Origin: Phreatobacter oligotrophus
GTDB lineage: Bacteria; Pseudomonadota; Alphaproteobacteria; Rhizobiales; Phreatobacteraceae
Direction: 5' to 3'
DNA length: 64,000 nucleotides
Assembly (NCBI RefSeq): GCF_003046185.1
Contig: NZ_PZZL01000002.1
Coordinates: 124,001 to 188,000 of the forward strand
Below the pieces are notes generated by a model. The model did no database searches. It had not been told where the DNA came from and worked only from the letters and a program-made list of their open reading frames with translations. Both the position numbers and the translations under genes were made by a program. Shown in pieces: positions 1 to 8,632 of the stretch (the first letter of the stretch is position 1; every line of letters starts with the position of its first letter).

Positions 1-1
1 C

Positions 2-376
2 CGCAAGCCGCCGAAGGGCCTGGTCGGCGCGCCCTATCTCGTCGAGAAGGGCCTCGACATGGACGCGGTGAAGGAGCCGACGCTGATCTTCTCCGGCACG
101 GCGCGCGAGGCGGCCAAGGGCTTCCCGGCCAATGTCAATGTCGCCGTGGCGCTGTCGCTCGCCGGCATCGGCCCGGACCGCACCACGATCGACATCTGGG
201 CGGACCCGACGGTGACCCGCAACTGCCACGCCATCGAGGTCGATTCCGATTCGGCAAAGCTGTCGCTCGCCATCGAGAACATCCCGTCGGAGAACCCGAA
301 GACCGGCCGCATCACGGCGCTGTCCGTCATCGCCGCCCTGCGCAAGCTCAACGCGCCGGTCCGGGTCGGAACCTGA
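2..376 (+). CDS. nadX: Aspartate dehydrogenase, C-terminal part (5' end outside window)
   Basis: This is the last 124 residues of a protein whose start lies upstream of the window. The segment with KPPKGLVGAP near the start, then FSGTAREAAKGFPANVNVA and the DIWADPTVTRNCH stretch, matches the C-terminal half of aspartate dehydrogenase. That enzyme uses NAD(P) to oxidise L-aspartate to iminoaspartate and can feed quinolinate and NAD synthesis. The histidine in TRNCHAIEV belongs to the conserved substrate region. The NAD-binding Rossmann half is not visible, so cofactor preference cannot be judged. The next gene is a solute receptor and shows no obvious link. Identity is fairly secure from the family pattern. 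Confidence 0.85.
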   Translation, partial: RKPPKGLVGAPYLVEKGLDMDAVKEPTLIFSGTAREAAKGFPANVNVAVALSLAGIGPDRTTIDIWADPTVTRNCHAIEVDSDSAKLSLAIENIPSENPKTGRITALSVIAALRKLNAPVRVGT

Positions 377-424
377 TACCGGAGCGACAGAGGGACGCGA
401 CAGCGCGGCCTTGAAACCCTCGGT

Positions 425-440
425 CGAGACGCTAGTCTCG
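425..440. promoter_or_regulatory. Inverted repeat upstream of Bug receptor gene
   Basis: CGAGAC-GCTA-GTCTCG is a perfect 6-bp inverted repeat with a 4-base centre in the gap before the receptor gene. It could be an operator or a small RNA hairpin. There is no T-run, so it is unlikely to be an intrinsic terminator. Confidence 0.3.
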
Positions 441-517
441 CTCCTGAACCGGCGAACAGACCGGATGAGCGGCCCGACCGAGGGCCGCCGCAGGAAACAA
501 CCCCCGAGGGAACCCGA

Positions 518-1492
518 ATGCGCAAACTGATGCTGGCCGGCCTCGCCGCCCTGTCCACTCTGGTCGCCGGAACGGCGGCGAACGCCCAGACCTGGCCGCA
601 GCGGCCGATCACCTTCATGGTTCCCTTCGCGGCCGGCGGCGGCACCGACGCCTTCGCCCGGCCGCTTGCGGCCGAGCTCGAGAAGCGCCTCGGCCAGGGC
701 GTCATCATCGAGAACCGCGCCGGTGCCGGCGGCACGGCCGGCGCGCTCGTCGCCTCCCGCCAGACGCCGGACGGCTACTACTTCCTCGTCGGCGCCGCCC
801 ACCACACCATCGCGCCCTCGCTCTATCCGCGCCTCGACTACAATATCGAGACGGACTTCATCCCCGTGGCCATCATCGGCCAGCCGCCGCAGATCCTCGT
901 GGTCAATCCGCGCCGCGTGCCGGCGAAGACGCTGCCCGAGCTGATCGCCCTGGCGAAGTCGAAGCCGGATGGCCTCGTCTACGGCTCGGCCGGCATCGGC
1001 ACGACGCATCACCTCTCGGCCGAACTGTTCAAGCTCCTGACCCAGACGCAGATCCGCCACGTGCCCTATCGCGGCGCGGGCCCGGCCATGGCCGACCTCG
1101 TCGCCGGCCAGATCGACATGATCTTCGACGGCCTCGGCACCTCGGCGCCGCAGATCCAGGGCGGGCAGATCCACGGCATCGCCCTGGCGGCTGCCCAGCG
1201 CAATCCCGCCGTGCCGAACGTGCCGACGGCGACGGAGGCGGGCCTCGCCAATTTCGACGTCTCGACCTGGTACGCCATCTTCGCCGTGAAGGGCACGCCG
1301 CAGCCGATCGTCGACCGGATGCGCCGCGAGATCCGCGCCGTGCTGGAGCTGCCGAACATCAAGGAAGCCTGGGCCCGCAACGGCTCGGACATCCCGACGC
1401 TGGAGGGCGAGGCCTTCGGCCGCTTCGTCTCGTCCGAGGTGCAGCGCTGGCGCCGCGTCGTCACGGAAGCGAACATCAAGCTGGAGAACTGA
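518..1492 (+). CDS. Bug family (TctC-type) periplasmic solute-binding protein
   Basis: This 324-residue exported receptor is of the tripartite tricarboxylate transporter (Bug) family, which binds carboxylates and related anions in the periplasm. The first about 23 residues form a Sec signal peptide (basic MRKLM, hydrophobic core, cleavage after ANA). The mature start QTWPQRPITFMVPFAAGGGT is the hallmark of the family and contains the first ligand loop. Later come ENRAGAGGTAGA and a C-terminal part with VPTATEAG. No TctA or TctB membrane subunit is nearby, so it is an orphan receptor, as is common for Bug proteins. A strong intrinsic terminator follows. The ligand cannot be deduced from sequence. 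Confidence 0.92.
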   Translation: MRKLMLAGLAALSTLVAGTAANAQTWPQRPITFMVPFAAGGGTDAFARPLAAELEKRLGQGVIIENRAGAGGTAGALVASRQTPDGYYFLVGAAHHTIAPSLYPRLDYNIETDFIPVAIIGQPPQILVVNPRRVPAKTLPELIALAKSKPDGLVYGSAGIGTTHHLSAELFKLLTQTQIRHVPYRGAGPAMADLVAGQIDMIFDGLGTSAPQIQGGQIHGIALAAAQRNPAVPNVPTATEAGLANFDVSTWYAIFAVKGTPQPIVDRMRREIRAVLELPNIKEAWARNGSDIPTLEGEAFGRFVSSEVQRWRRVVTEANIKLEN

Positions 1493-1517
1493 GGGCGGCT
1501 CGTCATTGCCCTTCGCG

Positions 1518-1547
1518 AAAGGCCCGCCAACCCGGCGGGCCTTTTTC
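1518..1547 (+). terminator. Intrinsic terminator after the Bug receptor gene
   Basis: An 11-bp perfect stem (AAAGGCCCGCC at 1518-1528 pairing with GGCGGGCCTTT at 1534-1544) has a 5-base loop and runs into TTTTT. It lies 26 bases after the stop codon. It is the clearest Rho-independent terminator in the window. Confidence 0.9.
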
Positions 1548-1569
1548 GTTGGGGGAGAGTGCGTTGTCC

Positions 1570-1656
1570 CACCTCTCCCCGGCATGCGCGACGACGGCGC
1601 CGCATCACCTCTCCCCGGCTTGCGCGACGACGACGACGCATCACTTCTCCCCGGCG
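1570..1656. repeat. 36-bp tandem repeat (two full units plus a partial one)
   Basis: Units at 1570-1605 and 1606-1641 are both 36 bases, begin CACCTCTCCCCGGC and end CGCAT, and differ at only a few positions. A third, partial unit (CACTTCTCCCCGGC) at 1642 runs into the palindromic family A element. The array looks like slippage of the left arm of that element. There are only two units without unique spacers, so it is not a CRISPR. Confidence 0.8.
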
Positions 1657-1770
1657 GGGAGAGGTCGACGAGCGCAGCGAGGCGGGAGAGGGGGAGAGAC
1701 GCCTCAGGACGAAGAGCAGGCCCCTCTCCCGGCCTTCGGCCGACCTCTCCCCACTGGGATGAGGTGGGGG
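1642..1770. repeat. Palindromic repeat doublet, family A, copy 1
   Basis: The left arm (TTCTCCCCGGCGGGGAGAGG) is itself palindromic. It is followed by the family interior (TCGACGAGCGCAGCGAGGCG) and, after about 80 bases, by a related right arm ending near 1770. The right arm is degraded (CTCCCCACTGGGATGAGG). It lies in a convergent junction with an adjacent family E element. Confidence 0.8.
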
Positions 1771-1850
1771 TGGTGCGCCGGCTCGGGAGGCGACAGCAAG
1801 GGCGCAAGAGGCCAACACAAAAGAGCCGATGCCCTTCCCGTTCCCTCATC

Positions 1851-1943
1851 CGTCATGCCCGGCCTTGTGCCGGGCATCCACGAATTCCTGCAAGACGGTG
1901 GTGTTCAAGTCGTGGATGGCCGGGACAAGCCCGGCCATGACGG
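1851..1943. repeat. Palindromic repeat doublet, family E, copy 1
   Basis: The arms are CGTCATGCCCGGCCTTGTGC (left) and a right arm reading GGACAAGCCCGGCCATGACG, about 50 bases apart, with GGCATCCACGA and CGTGGATGGC flanks that pair. It lies between two convergent genes and could act as a bidirectional transcript end. Confidence 0.85.
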
Positions 1944-1986
1944 GCGGAGGTTCGCGAGCCTGAGCCGGAGCTAGATGTGGGGGTCC

Positions 1987-4929
1987 CTAAGCCCCATTCC
2001 GCTCCAGGCTCATCGCCAGCACGCGCGCCACATGCACCGCCTCGCGGCCGGCGCCATCGGCGATCTGGTGGCGGCAGGAGGTGCCGTCGGCGACGATGAT
2101 CGCGTCGTCCGGCGCCTTGCGCACCGCCGGCAGCAGCGACAGCTCGGCCATGGCGAGCGAGGCGTCGATGGTCTCGACATGGTAGCCGAAGGCCCCGGCC
2201 ATGCCGCAGCAGGAGCTCTCCACCGTCTGTACCTCGAGGCCGGGCACGAGGCGCAGCGCGCCCTCGACCGCGCCCATGGCGCCGAAGGCCTTCTGGTGGC
2301 AGTGGCCGTGCAGCACCGCCTTGGCCTTCATCTCGCCGAGCGGCAGGGCGAGCCGGCCCGCCTTGGCCTCGGCGGCGATGAACTCCTCGAACAGCACGGC
2401 GACACCGGCCACTGCCTTGGCATCGTCGGAGCGCAGCAGCGCCGGGATCTCGTCGCGCAGCGAGAAGAGGCAGGAGGGTTCGAGCCCGATCACCGGCACG
2501 CCGCGCGCCGCGAAGGGCGCGAGCGCCGCGACCAGCCGGTCGGCCTCCTCGCGGGCGCGGTCGACCATGCCGGTGGCGAGATAGGTGCGACCGCAGCACA
2601 GCGCACGGCCGCCGCCGGTGGGCTTCGCATGATGGACCCGGTAGCCCGCCGCGACGAGCACCGAGACCGCGGCGTCGAGGTTCTCGCGCTCGAAGGCGCG
2701 GTTGAACGTGTCGGCGAAGAGCACGACCTCGCGGCCGGCCTCGGGCCCCTCGGCCGCGGCCTTGGGCGCGAAGACATCCGAGCGCCAGCGCGGCAGGCTG
2801 CGCCGCGCCGAGAACTGCGCCAGCTTTTCCGACAGGGCCTTGAGGGCCGGCACGCGGTCGCGCAGGTTGAACAGCCAGGGCGCCTTGGCGGCGAGGCCGG
2901 CATAGCGCGGCAGGTGGGCGACCAGCCGCTCGTGCAGCTTCGCGCCATAGAGGGCGTAGCGCTGGGCCTTCACCTCGATCTTCATCCGCGCCATGTCGAC
3001 GCCGGTCGGGCACTCGCGCTTGCAGGCCTTGCAGGAGACGCACAGCTTCAGCGTCTCTTCCATCTCCGGCGAGGTCAGCGCCGCAGGACCCAGCTGACCG
3101 GTCATGGCGAGGCGCAGTGTGTTGGCGCGGCCGCGCGTCACGTGCTGCTCGTCGCGGGTGACGCGGTAGCTCGGGCACATGGCGCCGCCGTCGAGCTTCC
3201 GGCAGGTGCCGTTGTTGTTGCACATCTCGATGGCGCCGAGGAAACCCTGGGACGCACCGGGATAGTCGGACCAGTCGAGGGCGGGGGTGATCTCGATCCC
3301 CTCATAGCCCGGCGGATAGCGGAAAAGCGTCCGGTCATCCATCCGCGGCGCGCGGGTGATCTTGCCCGGGTTGAACAGGCCGTCGGGGTCGAAGCGGTCC
3401 TTCACCTCCTCGAAGGCGCGGACGAGGCGCGTGCCGAACATCTGCTCATGGAATTCGGAACGGACGATGCCGTCGCCATGCTCGCCGGAATGCGAGCCCT
3501 TGTATCTTCGGACCAGCTCGAAGGCCTGCTCGGCCATGGACCGCATGCGCTTGGCATCCACGTCCAGCTTCATGTTGAGGACGGGGCGCACATGCAGGCA
3601 GCCAACAGAGGCATGGGCGTACCAGGTGCCCTCGGTGCCGTGAGCCCGGAAAATCTCGGTGAGGCCGGCCGTGTAGGCCGCAAGGTCGGGCAGCGGCACG
3701 GCGCAATCCTCGACGAAGGAGACGGGCTTACCGGCCTCCTTCATCGACATCATGATGTTGAGGCCGGAGGAGCGCATCTCGGTGACGGCGGCCTGCCAGG
3801 CCGGCTCGACCACCGGTACTACGCCGCCGAAGCGGGCCCCGGTGCCGGACCACGAGAAGCCGAGGTCGCCCATGAGGGCTTCGAGGTCCTTCAGCTTCTG
3901 GAGGTTTTCCGCCTCGGTCTCCTCGGCGAACTCCACCACCAGCAGCGCGTCGGGATCGCCGCGCACCACGCGCTCCACTGTCGGGCGGAACATGGCGATG
4001 TCGCGGGCAAGCCCGATCATGGTGCGGTCGACCAGTTCCACCGCGATGGGCTTGAGCGTCACGAGATGCTGGGCGGCGTCCATCGCCTCGTGGAACGAAC
4101 CGAAATGGCAGATGCCGAAGACCTTGGGCCCGAGCAGCGGCCAGAGTTTCAGGTCGACCGCGGTGGTGAAGGCGAGCGTGCCCTCCGAGCCCACGAGGAT
4201 ATGCGCCATGTTGTTGGCGGCGCCCTTCGGCACGAGGGCGTCGAGATTGTAGCCGCCGACGCGGCGCTGGACCTTGGGAAAGCGCGCCTCGACCTCGGAG
4301 GCCTCGCGCTCGCCGAGGGTGAGGAGGTCGCGGGTCAGGAGGTCGGCGTCATTGCGCATCGCATCGTCGCGCGAGACCTCGCCGAACCAGCGGCGGGTGC
4401 CGTCGGCGAGCGCCGCCTCTACCTGGATGACGTTGTCGCGCATGGTGCCGTAGCGGAGCGACCGGCCGCCGCAGGAATTGTTGGCGGTCATGCCGCCGAT
4501 CGTGGCGCGCGAGGCGGTGGAGACGTCGACCGGGTACCAGAGCCCGTGCTTCTTGAGCTGGCGGTTGAGGTCGTCGAGGACGATGCCCGGCTCGACGCGG
4601 ACGGTGCGGCCGGCGACGTCCAGATCGAGGATGCGGTTGAGGCGCTTCGAGCAGTCGACGACGAGGGAGGAATTGACCGTCTGGCCGCACTGGGATGTGC
4701 CGCCGCCGCGCGGCAGGACGGTGATGCGCTCCTCGCGGGCGAGCGCCACGGCGCGGATCGCATCGTCCATGGTCTCGGGGACCACCGCGCCGACCGGCAT
4801 GATCTGGTAGATCGAGGCGTCGGTGGCGTAGCGCCCGCGCGAGAAGGCGTCGAACAGGACGTCGCCCTTCACCTCGGAGGCGAGGCGGCGCTGCAGCGGC
4901 GTGTCGGGCGTGTTGCTCATGTCGTTCAT
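1987..4929 (-). CDS. FAD-linked oxidase / Fe-S dehydrogenase (YdiJ-like)
   Basis: This 980-residue protein combines an N-terminal FAD-binding domain of the PCMH type (PRGGGTSQCG and the MTANNSCGGRSLRYGT region, about residues 60-260), an FAD-oxidase C-terminal domain (up to about 560, with HSGEHGDGIVRSE), a 4Fe-4S segment (CVSCKACKRECPTG, about 650) and cysteine-rich CCG domains (EPSCLFSLRDEIP and ESSCCGMAGAFGYH). This order matches YdiJ-type D-2-hydroxyacid dehydrogenases, which oxidise substrates such as D-2-hydroxyglutarate or D-lactate into the respiratory chain. The start is set at ATG 4929 (MNDMSN) because the open frame further upstream runs through a palindromic repeat. ATG 4920 is also possible. 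It is divergent from an aminotransferase gene. The exact 2-hydroxyacid is unknown. Confidence 0.9.
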   Translation of the reverse strand: MNDMSNTPDTPLQRRLASEVKGDVLFDAFSRGRYATDASIYQIMPVGAVVPETMDDAIRAVALAREERITVLPRGGGTSQCGQTVNSSLVVDCSKRLNRILDLDVAGRTVRVEPGIVLDDLNRQLKKHGLWYPVDVSTASRATIGGMTANNSCGGRSLRYGTMRDNVIQVEAALADGTRRWFGEVSRDDAMRNDADLLTRDLLTLGEREASEVEARFPKVQRRVGGYNLDALVPKGAANNMAHILVGSEGTLAFTTAVDLKLWPLLGPKVFGICHFGSFHEAMDAAQHLVTLKPIAVELVDRTMIGLARDIAMFRPTVERVVRGDPDALLVVEFAEETEAENLQKLKDLEALMGDLGFSWSGTGARFGGVVPVVEPAWQAAVTEMRSSGLNIMMSMKEAGKPVSFVEDCAVPLPDLAAYTAGLTEIFRAHGTEGTWYAHASVGCLHVRPVLNMKLDVDAKRMRSMAEQAFELVRRYKGSHSGEHGDGIVRSEFHEQMFGTRLVRAFEEVKDRFDPDGLFNPGKITRAPRMDDRTLFRYPPGYEGIEITPALDWSDYPGASQGFLGAIEMCNNNGTCRKLDGGAMCPSYRVTRDEQHVTRGRANTLRLAMTGQLGPAALTSPEMEETLKLCVSCKACKRECPTGVDMARMKIEVKAQRYALYGAKLHERLVAHLPRYAGLAAKAPWLFNLRDRVPALKALSEKLAQFSARRSLPRWRSDVFAPKAAAEGPEAGREVVLFADTFNRAFERENLDAAVSVLVAAGYRVHHAKPTGGGRALCCGRTYLATGMVDRAREEADRLVAALAPFAARGVPVIGLEPSCLFSLRDEIPALLRSDDAKAVAGVAVLFEEFIAAEAKAGRLALPLGEMKAKAVLHGHCHQKAFGAMGAVEGALRLVPGLEVQTVESSCCGMAGAFGYHVETIDASLAMAELSLLPAVRKAPDDAIIVADGTSCRHQIADGAGREAVHVARVLAMSLERNGA

Positions 4930-4982
4930 GGACGCATTCTCGATTTCGTCAGGGCAGCCACAGGCCGTGCAGAGCGGGCTCA

Positions 4983-5110
4983 TCCACCTCTCCCCGGCGG
5001 GGAGAGGTCGACCGGAGCGTGAGCGACGGTCGGGAGAGGGGGACGCATTGGGCGGGATGCAGCCCCCTCTCCCGGCCTTTGGCCGACCTCTCTCCGCCGG
5101 GGAGAGGTGA
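4983..5110. repeat. Palindromic repeat doublet, family A, copy 2
   Basis: The left arm CCTCTCCCCGGCGGGGAGAGG is a 21-bp near-palindrome at about 4987. The right arm, CTCTCTCCGCCGGGGAGAGG, ends near 5109. The interior carries TCGACCGGAGCGTGAGCGACGG. It sits between divergent genes, directly before the promoter of the aminotransferase gene. Confidence 0.85.
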
Positions 5111-5153
5111 AACCGATGCCGCCGCGAACCCCCCACAAGACGCTCTGTTCTGC

Positions 5154-5181
5154 TTGACTTGAATTTTGCATTCATTATTCA
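5154..5181 (+). promoter_or_regulatory. Candidate sigma-70 promoter of the aminotransferase gene
   Basis: TTGACT (5154-5159), a 16-base spacer and TATTCA (5176-5181) lie in a short AT-rich island. A tandem ATTCATT-ATTCATT at 5170-5183 covers the -10 region and may be an operator. The start codon is at 5237. Confidence 0.5.
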
Positions 5182-5236
5182 TTCTGGCAAGAGGCCGAGC
5201 GCGACAACCGGCGCCGCCCTGTCCGAGGAGACCCCG

Positions 5237-6442
5237 ATGGCCACCAATGCCCCCCGCGTCGCGGGCCGCCACTTCCTGCAGATCCCCGGCCCCTCGCCCG
5301 TGCCAGAGCGCATCCTCAGCGCCATCGCGCGGCAGACGATCGACCATCGCGGCCCGGATTTCGGCAAGCTGGGCCTGCGCGTCCTCGACGGCATGCGCAC
5401 CATCTTCAAGACCAAGGGCCATGTGGTGATCTACCCGGCCTCCGGCACCGGCGCCTGGGAGGCAGCGCTCGCCAACACGCTCTCCCCCGGCGACAAGGTG
5501 CTGATGGTCGAGACCGGCCATTTCGCCACGCTGTGGAAGACCATGGCGGCCAAGCTCGGGGTCGAGGCGACCTTCATACCCTCCGACTGGCGCGCCGGCG
5601 CCGATGTCGCCGCCATCGAGGCGGCGCTGCGCGAGGACAAGGCGCATGCGTTCAAGGCGGTCTGTGTCGTCCACAACGAGACCTCGACGGGTTGCACCTC
5701 GCGGATCGACGAGGTGAGGAAGGCCATCGACGCCGCCGGCCATCCGGCCTTGCTGATGGTCGACACGATCTCCTCGCTTGCCTCCGTCGACTATCGCCAT
5801 GACGAATGGGGCGTCGACGTCACCGTCGCCGGCTCGCAGAAGGGCCTGATGCTGCCCCCCGGCCTCTCCTTCAACGCCGTGTCGGAGAAGGCGCTCGCCG
5901 CCTCGAAGACGTCGCGGCTGCCGAAGAGCTTCTGGGGCTGGGAGGAGATGATCGCCGCCGGCAAGTCCGGCTACTTCCCTTACACACCGGCGACCAACCT
6001 GCTCTACGGCCTCGACGAGGCCATCAAGATGCTCCACGAGGAGGGCCTCGACAGCGTCTTCGCGCGCCACCTGCGCCATGGCGAGGCGACCCGCCGCGCG
6101 GTGGCCGCCTGGGGCCTCGAGAACCTCTGCACCAACCCGAAGCATTTCTCGCCGGTGCTCACCGCCGTCGTCATGCCGGAGGGCCATGACGCCGACAAGC
6201 TGCGCTCGGTGATCCTCGACGCCTTCGACATGTCGCTCGGCACGGGCCTGTCGAAGGTGGCGAAGAAGGTGTTCCGAATCGGCCATCTCGGCGACATCAA
6301 CGACCTGACGCTGATCGGCACGCTGGCGGGCGTGGAGATGGGCCTCGGCCTTGCCGGCGTGCCGCACAAGGCGGGCGGCGTCGCGGCGGCCATGGCCTAT
6401 CTCGCTGACACCAAGCGCGAGGGCAGCGCCAAGGCGGCGTGA
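5237..6442 (+). CDS. Alanine/serine-glyoxylate aminotransferase family protein
   Basis: This 401-residue class V PLP aminotransferase resembles the SgaA / alanine-glyoxylate aminotransferase group, which transfers the amino group of serine or alanine to glyoxylate. The N-terminus has the typical FLQIPGPSPVPERIL and HRGPDF. The PLP lysine is the K in VAGSQKGLMLPPG (about residue 200), preceded by the MVDTISSLAS pocket with the PLP-ring aspartate. ATG 5237 is preferred because GAGGAG lies 6 bases upstream; the frame is open for 26 codons further upstream but includes the promoter. The divergent 2-hydroxyacid dehydrogenase and the GntR regulator downstream suggest a small two-carbon/hydroxyacid module. 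The preferred amino donor is not settled. Confidence 0.9.
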   Translation: MATNAPRVAGRHFLQIPGPSPVPERILSAIARQTIDHRGPDFGKLGLRVLDGMRTIFKTKGHVVIYPASGTGAWEAALANTLSPGDKVLMVETGHFATLWKTMAAKLGVEATFIPSDWRAGADVAAIEAALREDKAHAFKAVCVVHNETSTGCTSRIDEVRKAIDAAGHPALLMVDTISSLASVDYRHDEWGVDVTVAGSQKGLMLPPGLSFNAVSEKALAASKTSRLPKSFWGWEEMIAAGKSGYFPYTPATNLLYGLDEAIKMLHEEGLDSVFARHLRHGEATRRAVAAWGLENLCTNPKHFSPVLTAVVMPEGHDADKLRSVILDAFDMSLGTGLSKVAKKVFRIGHLGDINDLTLIGTLAGVEMGLGLAGVPHKAGGVAAAMAYLADTKREGSAKAA

Positions 6443-6452
6443 GCTTCCGCTG

Positions 6453-6607
6453 ACCCTCTCCCCGCGTGGGAGAGGGTGGCTGCGGAGCAGCCGGGTGAGG
6501 GCTTCGAGGCGGTGAGGCGACAAGCATGTGGCAGATCATGACGGTCGGACATGACCCCCTCACCCGCCGCCTGACGGCGGCACCCTCTCCCACGGGGGGA
6601 GAGGGTT
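6453..6607. repeat. Palindromic repeat doublet, family B, copy 1
   Basis: The arms are ACCCTCTCCCCGCGTGGGAG with GGTG (left) and CACCCTCTCCCACGGGGGGA with GAGGGT (right). Inner segments GCCGGGTGAGGG and CCCCTCACCCGCCGC also pair. It lies between the co-directional aminotransferase and GntR genes, where the mRNA could fold into a long hairpin. Confidence 0.85.
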
Positions 6608-6623
6608 CGGACCGGGGGCGCCG

Positions 6624-7304
6624 ATGAACGAGCATCCGCTGATCGCCCGCCGCTCGCTTGCGACCGAACTCGTCGGCCGGCTGCGCGACATGATCGTCGA
6701 GGGCACGCTGAAGGCCGGCGACAAGATTTCCGAGCCCGATCTCTGCGACCTCTTCGGCGTCTCCCGCACCCCCCTGCGCGAGGCGCTCAAGGTGCTGGCG
6801 GCCGAGGGCCTCGTCGACCTCACCCCGAACCGCGGTGCGCGCGTCGCCCGTATCGCGCCCGAGGCGGTGGAGGAGCTCTTCCCCATCATGGGCATGCTGG
6901 AGGCGCTGGCCGGCGAGCTCGCGTGCGCCCGGATGGGAGCGGATGACCTCGCCCGGCTCGAGACCATGCATGCCGAGATGGTCGGACACTGGCAGCGCGG
7001 CGAATGGGTGCCCTATTCGCGGCTGAACCGGCAGATCCACGAGGAGATCTTCCGCATCGCCGGGAATGCGACCCTGGCGGGACTCTACCAGAACCTCATG
7101 GTGCGCATTCACGCCGTCCGCTTCGTCGCCCGCAAGAGCGCCGAGCGCTGGGCCGAGGCGGTGGAGGACCACGAGCGGATGATGGCGGCGATCCGCCGCC
7201 GCGACGGCGCGGCCCTCTCGGCGCTGATGCGCGAGCACCTGCGCCACAAGGCGGATGTGGTGCACGAGGCACTGGGCGAGCTCGGCGCCCCAGAGCAGGG
7301 CTGA
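6624..7304 (+). CDS. GntR family transcriptional regulator (FadR/FCD type)
   Basis: This 226-residue regulator has a winged helix-turn-helix at about residues 10-75 (GDKISEPDLCDLFGVSRTPL, then REALKVLAAEGLVDL) and a C-terminal all-helical FCD domain. The FCD domain shows the metal/ligand histidines and acids typical of the group (NRQIHEEIFRIAGN, VEDHERMMAAIRRRD and EHLRHKADV). FCD regulators bind small carboxylates and dissociate from DNA. It lies 180 bases downstream of the aminotransferase gene on the same strand, so that gene is a reasonable target. No operator could be assigned with certainty. Confidence 0.9.
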   Translation: MNEHPLIARRSLATELVGRLRDMIVEGTLKAGDKISEPDLCDLFGVSRTPLREALKVLAAEGLVDLTPNRGARVARIAPEAVEELFPIMGMLEALAGELACARMGADDLARLETMHAEMVGHWQRGEWVPYSRLNRQIHEEIFRIAGNATLAGLYQNLMVRIHAVRFVARKSAERWAEAVEDHERMMAAIRRRDGAALSALMREHLRHKADVVHEALGELGAPEQG

Positions 7305-7386
7305 TCCCCGCGCCGCCCCCTCGCGCTTGGCCGCGATCGGCCTATCTTGAGGGGCCCATCACCGGACCTTGACCCCGGATGCTGCC

Positions 7387-8394
7387 ATGACGCTGTTCTC
7401 CATCCTCGACCTCGCGCCCGTTCCCGAAGGCTCCACGCCCGGCGACGCGCTGCGCAACACCATCGACCTCGCCCGCCACGCCGACCGGCTCGGCTACAAC
7501 CGCTACTGGCTCGCCGAGCACCACAACATGACCGGCATCGCCAGCGCCGCGACCGCCGTGGTCATCGGCCAGGTGGCGGCGGCGACCCACCGCATCCGCG
7601 TCGGCGCCGGCGGCATCATGCTGCCGAACCATGCGCCCATGGTCATTGCCGAGCAGTTCGGCACGCTGGAGAGCCTATTCCCCGGCCGCATCGACCTCGG
7701 CCTCGGGCGCGCGCCCGGCACCGACCAGCGCACCATGCGGGCGCTGCGCGTCGATCCGATGGAATCCGACAACTTCCCCCAGGACGTGCTGGAGCTGCAG
7801 GCCTTCCTCGCCCCCGTCCAGCCCGGACAGGCGATCCAAGCCGTGCCCGGCGCCGGCACCGAGGTGCCGCTGTGGATCCTCGGCTCCTCGACCTTCGGCG
7901 CGCAGCTCGCGGCCATGCTGGGCTTGCCTTACGCCTTCGCCTCGCATTTCGCCCCCGATGCGCTGATGCAGGCCATGGCCATCTACCGGGCGAAGTTCGA
8001 GCCCTCCAAGCAGCAGGCGACGAGCTATGCCATGGCCGGCTGCAATGTCTTCCTCGCGCCGACCGACGAGGAGGCGCGCCGCCTCTTCACCTCGGCGCAG
8101 CAGCGCGCCGCCCGCATCTTCCGCGGCGTGCGGGGCCTCCTGCCGCCGCCCATCGACGACATCGAGACCTTCTGGAGCCCGATGGAGAAGGCCCAGGCCT
8201 CGCGCATGCTGCACTTCTCCTTCGTCGGCTCGCCGGAGACGGTGCGGCGCGGGCTGGAACGGTTCATCGCCGAGACCGGCGTGGACGAACTGGTGGTCGC
8301 CTCCGCCATCCACGACCATGCCAAGCGCGTGCGCTCCTACGAGATGCTGGCGGATGTGGTGAGGGACCTGCAGGCGCGGCCGGCGGCGGCGTGA
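7387..8394 (+). CDS. LLM class flavin-dependent oxidoreductase
   Basis: This 335-residue member of the bacterial luciferase-like monooxygenase superfamily binds reduced FMN in a TIM barrel. Visible family patterns are [20 protein letters not shown] near the N-terminus, [17 protein letters not shown], and [16 protein letters not shown], the segment shared with the YhbW/MsnO8 subgroup. The start is ATG 7387; a TTG six codons upstream is less likely. It stands alone, between a GntR gene and SelO, so its substrate cannot be inferred. Confidence 0.88.
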   Translation: MTLFSILDLAPVPEGSTPGDALRNTIDLARHADRLGYNRYWLAEHHNMTGIASAATAVVIGQVAAATHRIRVGAGGIMLPNHAPMVIAEQFGTLESLFPGRIDLGLGRAPGTDQRTMRALRVDPMESDNFPQDVLELQAFLAPVQPGQAIQAVPGAGTEVPLWILGSSTFGAQLAAMLGLPYAFASHFAPDALMQAMAIYRAKFEPSKQQATSYAMAGCNVFLAPTDEEARRLFTSAQQRAARIFRGVRGLLPPPIDDIETFWSPMEKAQASRMLHFSFVGSPETVRRGLERFIAETGVDELVVASAIHDHAKRVRSYEMLADVVRDLQARPAAA

Positions 8395-8410
8395 CGTCCG
8401 GGGCTTGTTT

Positions 8411-8567
8411 GCCCCTCACCCTTCCCTCTCCCCGCGAGCGGGGAGAGGGTGCAACAGCGTCCCGCCTTCGCCGGGACGGGTGGGGCTCGGCATGGCGGTA
8501 GCGAAAAGGACGGGACGTCGTGGCCCCCCTCTCCCCGCTGGCGGGGAGAGGGTCAGGGTGAGGGGCC
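8411..8567. repeat. Palindromic repeat doublet, family C, copy 1
   Basis: The outer arms GCCCCTCACCC and GGGTGAGGGGC bracket inner palindromes CCCTCTCCCCGCGAGCGGGG and CCTCTCCCCGCTGGCGGGGA. It occupies most of the gap between the LLM oxidoreductase and selO, which point the same way. Confidence 0.85.
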
Positions 8568-8632
8568 GTTTCCCGCCCTCCTCAACCCGCCCCAATGGAC
8601 CTTCACCCCCAGCGATGGGCTATAGCTGAACC

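Noticed and set aside
1570-1656. Possible CRISPR array from 36-bp direct repeats
   Set aside because: There are no spacers between the units, only two full copies, and no cas genes; it is a simple tandem duplication.
1975-5022. Very long open frame opposite the FAD/Fe-S dehydrogenase gene
   Set aside because: It is antisense to a gene with clear domains, its product is a low-complexity mix of Arg, Gly, His and Ala, and such frames are common in GC-rich DNA.
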